In this document: positions 58,951-64,000 of the stretch, in pieces
Layout of the letters: each line of letters begins with the position of its first letter
Numbering within the stretch: the stretch's first letter is position 1
Assembly: GCF_907165205.1 (NCBI RefSeq)
Contig: NC_058191.1
Coordinates: forward strand, 4,032,501-4,096,500
Reading direction: 5' to 3'
DNA from: Coccinella septempunctata
Lineage: Eukaryota > Arthropoda > Insecta > Coleoptera > Coccinellidae
Length of the DNA stretch: 64,000 nt
The notes under the pieces: model-generated
Database searches by the model: none
What the model was told of the DNA's origin: nothing
Seen by the model: only the letters and a program-made list of their open reading frames with translations
Position numbers and translations under genes: made by a program

Positions 58951-60154
58951 GCTGAAAAATGTGTTTGAGCTCTTAATTATGTAATTAAGTGTGCACTCCA
59001 TTAATTGAATATAGAAATCACTCAAAATCATTCAAAATAACCAAAAATATTTATAGAAATATGCTATAAGGGCCATTTTTCTTCAGGAATGAATGCCGAA
59101 GATAAAGGTCACTTTTGTATGTACATACAAAAGACTTCTCCGAAAGTAACGATATATTTGAAATTATATATATTGTTAAAACTCATTATTGAGAGTTATT
59201 CTAGAATGTAAGATAAAAATCAACTTTTTCATAAAATTGTCTGAGCTGTACAAAATTGGGGTTGATCATTTTCTTCATCCCTTATAATCGTTTACTCAAC
59301 GTTCGCCTAAAAGACAGAAGAAAGAAGAAACGGCTTCATTCCGACATTAATCGGTTTCTCAACAGATTAAACACCTAAGCAATCCTTCTCGTAAATCAGT
59401 ATCGTTATTGGTGATAAGCATTAATTCATCAGATACCTAATTCATCAATTACTACTACTATATTGACGAAAAAAGCATGTTTTTCAATAAAACTTCAAAA
59501 ACATCGATCACTCCTAGCGTCATAGACCTCAAAAGTTCATGCAAAAGTAAAAATTCGAATTCAAGCATAACGTTTAACATCCCATATTGTGCTCAAACTG
59601 TGTCGTTGAGAATCACAACCCATCCAGTAAACCTTAATGTCATACCTACTGCACACAAACCACAGAAACAAGTAAAATGGTCCTAAAAATTGGCAGAATA
59701 TTTGTGTAAAATTGAGAACACTCAAAGGATTAACAAAAACGTTGACATTATGAAAGTGAAGAAATGTCCAGTTACAAGAAAATAAATCCTTGTCGATAGC
59801 AGGACCCAGAAAGAATAATGGAAAGGGAAGGAATGAAAGGAAAATAGCAATAATGGCTGATAATGCAAACAAGCTTAAAATTCTAGAACAAGAACGAAGA
59901 AGTTAAGAAATATATTCTGCAGGATGCTGAAGCATGAGCAAAAGTTAACTAATAAACTTATTGGAAAAAGGAATGAAGCACAAAAGAAAAGAAATTAGCT
60001 GAATTTATTGAGGAAAGTGATTCAGAGCGACGATTGCTTTCGTTTCTTTTCAAACAGCAGGTCTAATGAAAAATGGCTTAAATGCCTAGAATGTCAGCAG
60101 TAAGCACATGTAGACCAGACTAATAAATTAAATAAGTTTCGTGTGCCATAATTG

Positions 60155-60354
60155 CTTGTGGTGGTTATGATTAAGAGTGTTAAATTAAGTTGATTATTTT
60201 AGAATATTGTTCTGTTTCCTAGAAAAGTTTAATAATTTTGTTAATTTTTGTGGTCTTGTGGTGGTTATGATTAAGAGAGTTAAATTAAGTTGATTATTTT
60301 AGAATATTGTTCTGTTTCCTAGAAAAGTTTAATAATTTTGTTAATTCTTGTGAT
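60155..60354. repeat. 100-bp tandem duplication (two copies)
   Basis: The block starting CTTGTGGTGGTTATGATTAA repeats at exactly 100 bp (60,155 and 60,255) with very few differences, so it is recent. Confidence 0.85.
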
Positions 60355-60356
60355 GA

Positions 60357-60444
60357 GTTACAACCATACCTTTGCATAGTTACAACCATACTCTTGCGTA
60401 GTTACAACCATACCCTTGCATAGTTACAACCAACCCTGGGGGAG
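60357..60444. repeat. 22-bp minisatellite, four copies
   Basis: GTTACAACCATACCCTTGCA-type units start at 60,357, 60,379, 60,401 and 60,423, directly after the 100-bp duplication. Confidence 0.85.
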
Positions 60445-60645
60445 GGAGGTTAGTTTCCCTTTTTTTTCAACATTTTTTCTCGAAATCTATTATGTGAGTT
60501 GCATTCAAGCTAATTCTTAAAGATGGTTGAAAGACCAATTCATCATGTGATCTTATTAGAATTTTCTCATTCCTAAAGGTCTTCGAGATATTACGAGAAA
60601 ATTGAAAATTTTTACTTTCAACCCTGCTGGTCTCCCCTACTTAAC

Positions 60646-62194
60646 AGGGAAAGGATTCAATGATTGAAGACATTATGAACAGGATGGAAGAACGAAGAAC
60701 ATGTAAGAACAAAAATGGTCAAATATGGAAAAAATAATAGTAGTATAATAATAAAAAGAAAATAAGACAGGCTAACAAGTATGTTAGAACATAACAAGTA
60801 TGTTAGAAGAAAAAGTGCGAAGAAATTGAGGAGTTAGTGAGTTACAAAGGAAGAATGAGCATTAGCCAATGCATAAGTAAGTTAGAGAAGTATTCAAGAA
60901 GTTTGAAAGACAACGCACAACTTCAATAGTTGATGACAACAATAGATATATTAAATACAGCATTTATTCGGAAGTATTGATGCAAGGGAATAAGATGAGT
61001 AATGAGTAATGAACTAGAGAGAGCACCAGAGAAACTTGAAGGAGAAGTAATACGTGGCATCAAGAACATCAGGACAGGACGAAGTTGAAGATCGTATGAT
61101 ATTCACATATTATATTGATTAAATATATGGATGAAACCAATATAGAAAGTGTTTTGAAGATATCTTCCAAAATAACATGTTAATGATGTTCATAAAAGTT
61201 GTTTACATTAAAATCTGTGTCGAATGGGATCAAGAGCTTCATTTTTGTTCCTCCCGTTTTAAAACAATTGAATTCTGATGTTTCAATCATCAATAGAGAA
61301 GAATGATCTGTCGTATTCAAAAATATCAACACTCACGTGCCCTAATTTCCAAACTTTGGATATTTTTCTGTCAGTTCATCCCAAACAAATGATCGACAAT
61401 CGTCATTCGTCAATGAAATATCAAATCTCATTTCGAGACGAGACTCTGGTGGGCATTACTATTGAGATTTATACTCAATGGTACTAACATACTTAGTTTA
61501 ACGACCACCTCAGATTCAATAGCTCAAACTTTGTCTCAGATACATTGAAGGCATTGAAAATCTATCAGTACCTACAAATCTCAATCTTTTAGGCAATGCT
61601 CAGTTTTACAGTTGATTTCTGGAAAATTGACTGTTCAAAATAACTTCGCTCAATCATTTATACATTTCGTTAATATCTACGAACCGAATAGTCCTTTTTT
61701 CCCTAAAATGATCCATGAAAGTTGGACCTAAAAATGCAGTGTACCGTGTGGACCGAGGAAGTGGATAGTGTAAGTCTATTTATACGGCATTTGGAGGTAT
61801 ACAGGTATAAGTTTCCCTTGTTTTTTACTGCTGAACCTAAGCTGAAGATCATTTAGTTTTCATCCAACAACAGAAAACACGAACACAAAAAAGTGTCTTA
61901 GCAATAATCTGCAGTTAAGACTATGAGTATATTGCAAAATATCCATTTCCTTGATATCTTATTGGTCCCTACGAGTGCATTCCTCCTGTTTTGCTAATTT
62001 TTGGTTCCATCCAGTCGTTTTCTTCGTTCAAGAGATTTTTCAAAACTGATTGGACAGAGTGTTAGGAATCCAATCGACATCCACATTGTTACCTTAATTT
62101 CTCTCAGAAAGTACGGATATAGTTTGTTAAATTATTGATTAATATCTTCCAAAGGAATGATGAAATTTAAAAGATATGTATATCTAGTTCGAAG
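60646..62194 (+). repeat. Remainder of the 3' module and type B upstream block before gene 6
   Basis: 60,646-61,140 resumes the 3' module (GGAAGAACGAAGAACAT, AATAATAGTAGTATAA, AACTTCAATAGTTGATGACA). From about 61,140 it is the type B upstream block, with more indels and substitutions than the copies before genes 4 and 5. No gene inside. Confidence 0.75.
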
Positions 62195-62223
62195 GCAGAC
62201 ACCGTGTCATCATGATATAAAAG
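62195..62223 (+). promoter_or_regulatory. Gene 6 promoter: GCAGACACCGT box and TATA
   Basis: The box is at 62,195-62,205 and TATAAAAG at 62,216-62,223, 21 bp apart as in genes 4 and 5. ACCATCAACAGTCGTT follows. Confidence 0.75.
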
Positions 62224-62272
62224 CCCAAGCAGCTACTCTACCATCAACAGTCGTTAATTCACCTTCACAAAG

Positions 62273-64000
62273 ATGAAACTACAAGTAAGTGGAATAGGCT
62301 ACCAAACATAAGTGTGTGAAATTAGTTGGGTGCTTTTGACTCAACAATCAGATTCAATTAGTGACAGTGATCGCCTGATTATGTTGGGATTACTCCTTTA
62401 ATATCACATTGATAATTGCAAAAATTGTATTTGTTATGATTGGTAATTGGGTGGTCCTATACGAATTTAGTATTTTCATTTTACGCGGAATATATACTTA
62501 TTCCATAAATAGAAACATTATATCATGAATAGTTTGCTTCTTGAAATAATTTAACCGAAATTTCGGGAAACGACCGATGAGCCATTTTTATACAGGGTGA
62601 GTCCTTGACTTGTGCATATATTTCAACAGTAGATTCTTGAAGCCAAAGGAACACTTTTCACTTTATTATTTTTTCCGATTCACCCTATATATAGACATTT
62701 TAATTTCTCATAATGAGCTGTGCCACCCTTGAAAACCTGCTACTAAGTTTTTCAAAGCATTTCAATCTTGTAATTAAGCTACTAAGTAGGTATATAGGAA
62801 AAACAAGCATAAACTCACTTTTTCGATTCCATTTGGTGAACGCAGTAGTATTTATAATACAATTTAATCTGACATTCATCTCCAATATGTAACAATAATT
62901 CACTATCGTACAAGAATTGCCAGATTAAAACATATAGCGCATTTAATAACAATAACCACATGCAGAATACTCATCTTTATTTTCCAAGTAGTCCAATATT
63001 CATTAGTAAACGTTCAACTTACTTTCAATAGTTGGGTTCTTTGAATTTCTGGTATTTATTGTATGTAAAGAAGAAACAGGATGTGGGTGAAATTTTGTGT
63101 TCGGAGAATATTCATCATATCGATGAAAAACTATAGTCCAAAAATCATTACATTCTATGAAATCGTTTGTGAGATATAACTGAAAATACCATTATTTTTC
63201 TGGATTTCCAACATCCTGCATCTCTTTAACCGAGACGAAAAATGGGAAAAGTATTTTTTTTTTCAGGAATCTTCGTTTAAAATATATGTATACAAGTCAA
63301 AGGTACCGCTGTATAAAATACGTGCAATAGAACAACAGCAAGCCATATTCAAATTGAAGCCATACCGTTAAAAATATTCTGTTCAATGAGTTTCGTTTCT
63401 TAATTTCAGCCGATTTACAAGAGGTTTTTTTCTTATAAAGATTTATTAATGGGAATGAAATAATGAAACAAATATGGAATCAGGCAGTTTCAATAGATAT
63501 CGATAGTTTCCTTGTTTATTCAGTTTTTGAAATTGGTACCCAAATTTATATCGATTTCAAACTGAGAACACTCGTAGGAGTTGAGAACTGAGAAACGAAA
63601 TTCTAAGACATTCATCAGTGCAAAAATAAATGTTTTGTAGATTTGTTGCAAAGTCAAATTTCTGCATGAAAAATATGACAGATCAATAGAATTGAAAGTT
63701 CCTGATTCTTATCTGGGAAAGTGCAATTTCTTCTATCTTCTATATTCTTCTATACAAAATTATTCGAGTACCTTTATGTATGAATAATCAAGAATAGCAA
63801 CTAATTAAATATTAAATATCAGTCAAGGGTAAACAGTGTAATTCCTCTAAACTCAATAATTTCTCACTTCAACAGGGTCTCGCGGTACTGCTACTGGCAG
63901 GTCTGGTTTTGGCAGAGAAGAAGGAAGAATCTAAAACCGTCGAAGCTTCAGACAAGAAACAGAACAAAAGAGGTCTCTTCGACTTGGGTTACGGTGGTGG
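62273..64000 (+). CDS. Array gene 6: secreted Gly-rich / PYPV-repeat protein, cut by the window end
   Basis: Exon 1 is 62,273-62,284 (MKLQ|GTAAGT). Exon 2 starts at 63,876 after CTTCAACAG and runs off the window. The 1,591-bp intron begins like those of genes 4 and 5 for about 135 bp and ends like them for about 50 bp, but its middle is replaced by a dispersed repeat (62,590-63,330). The visible protein is a signal peptide with Ala8 to Val9 region change (LAVLLLAGLVLA in place of LALLLLAGLVLA), the EEKKEESK-type spacer ending NKR, and the start GLFDLGYGG of the Gly-rich block. No defect is seen in the visible part; the PYPV block must lie beyond the edge. Confidence 0.88.
62590..63330. repeat. 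Dispersed repeat copy in gene 6 intron
   Basis: It matches 6,380-7,045 in order and orientation: CAGGGTGAGTCC, CAACAGTAGATTCTTGA, GGGTTCTTTGAATTTCTGGT, GATGTGGGTGAAATTTTGT, and a final inverted-end block near 63,210-63,310. It accounts for the difference between this intron and those of genes 4 and 5. Confidence 0.65.

Larger units (their letters stand above)
58951..60637 (+). mobile_element. Foreign insert with pogo-like transposon remains
   Basis: This 1.7-kb block replaces about 0.4 kb of the standard 3' module. Its right border is CTCCCC-TA (60,632-60,639). Reversed, the end reads TAGGGGAGACCAGCAGGGTT, matching the termini of the 41,372 element. Decayed codons near 60,068-60,120 read EKWLKCLECQQ then AHVD, like the zinc-binding tail of pogo-type transposases. 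No matching left terminus was found, so the element is truncated or rearranged. No intact gene. Confidence 0.55.

Overview
The window is AT-rich animal nuclear DNA, almost certainly from an insect and perhaps a beetle (an inference from gene style and transposon content, not proven). Genes are short, TATA-driven and split by introns with GT/AG borders. They end in AATAAA or ATTAAA signals and lie among many transposon relics. I see no bacterial or viral genes, no CRISPR array, and no rRNA or tRNA gene that I can support.

The only protein-coding genes I can support form one family of small secreted, cysteine-free proteins, all on the + strand. Each has a signal peptide, a short charged segment ending in a dibasic KR, a Gly-rich (GGYG/GGHG) block, a block of PYPV / KVPV / EKPV repeats, and a short Gly/His/Asp tail. 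This resembles low-complexity insect cuticle or extracellular-matrix proteins (for example the Drosophila Vajk type), but I cannot run the search that would assign a family. A divergent founder-like member (gene A) has exons 2-3 at 13.56-14.69 kb and a probable exon 1 at 3.61 kb, about 10 kb upstream. A tandem array of six more copies follows at 35.8-38.0, 42.4-43.7, 47.3-48.6, 51.1-53.4, 56.8-58.7 and 62.3-64.0 kb. The last copy is cut by the window edge, so the array continues. Each array gene has a 12-nt coding microexon (MKLQ, or MKLH in gene 3), one phase-0 intron inside the signal-peptide region, and one large exon for the rest.

Layout. 0-3.5 kb: dispersed repeats with inserted MITEs and a perfect 220-bp hairpin. 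3.5-14.8 kb: gene A, whose very long first intron holds two LINE relics (8.2-10.7 kb +; 10.9-13.2 kb -), a hairpin MITE and a hAT derivative nested inside the second LINE. 14.8-35.7 kb: gene-poor DNA with foldback elements, a TIR element, hAT-like and mariner-like remnants, a LINE 3' end, and a 1.1-kb foldback nested in another palindromic element. 35.7-64 kb: the gene array, built from re-used modules (two kinds of upstream/intron block, one kind of 3' block). Several modules carry private transposon insertions whose empty site can be read in the sister module.

The array genes share a TATA box, a conserved start region and, in genes 2-6, a GCAGACACCGT box at one of two fixed distances from the TATA. 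Co-expression as a multi-copy source of one structural protein is the natural inference. Coding exons are almost identical while introns fall into unrelated classes, which points to recent duplication plus gene conversion.
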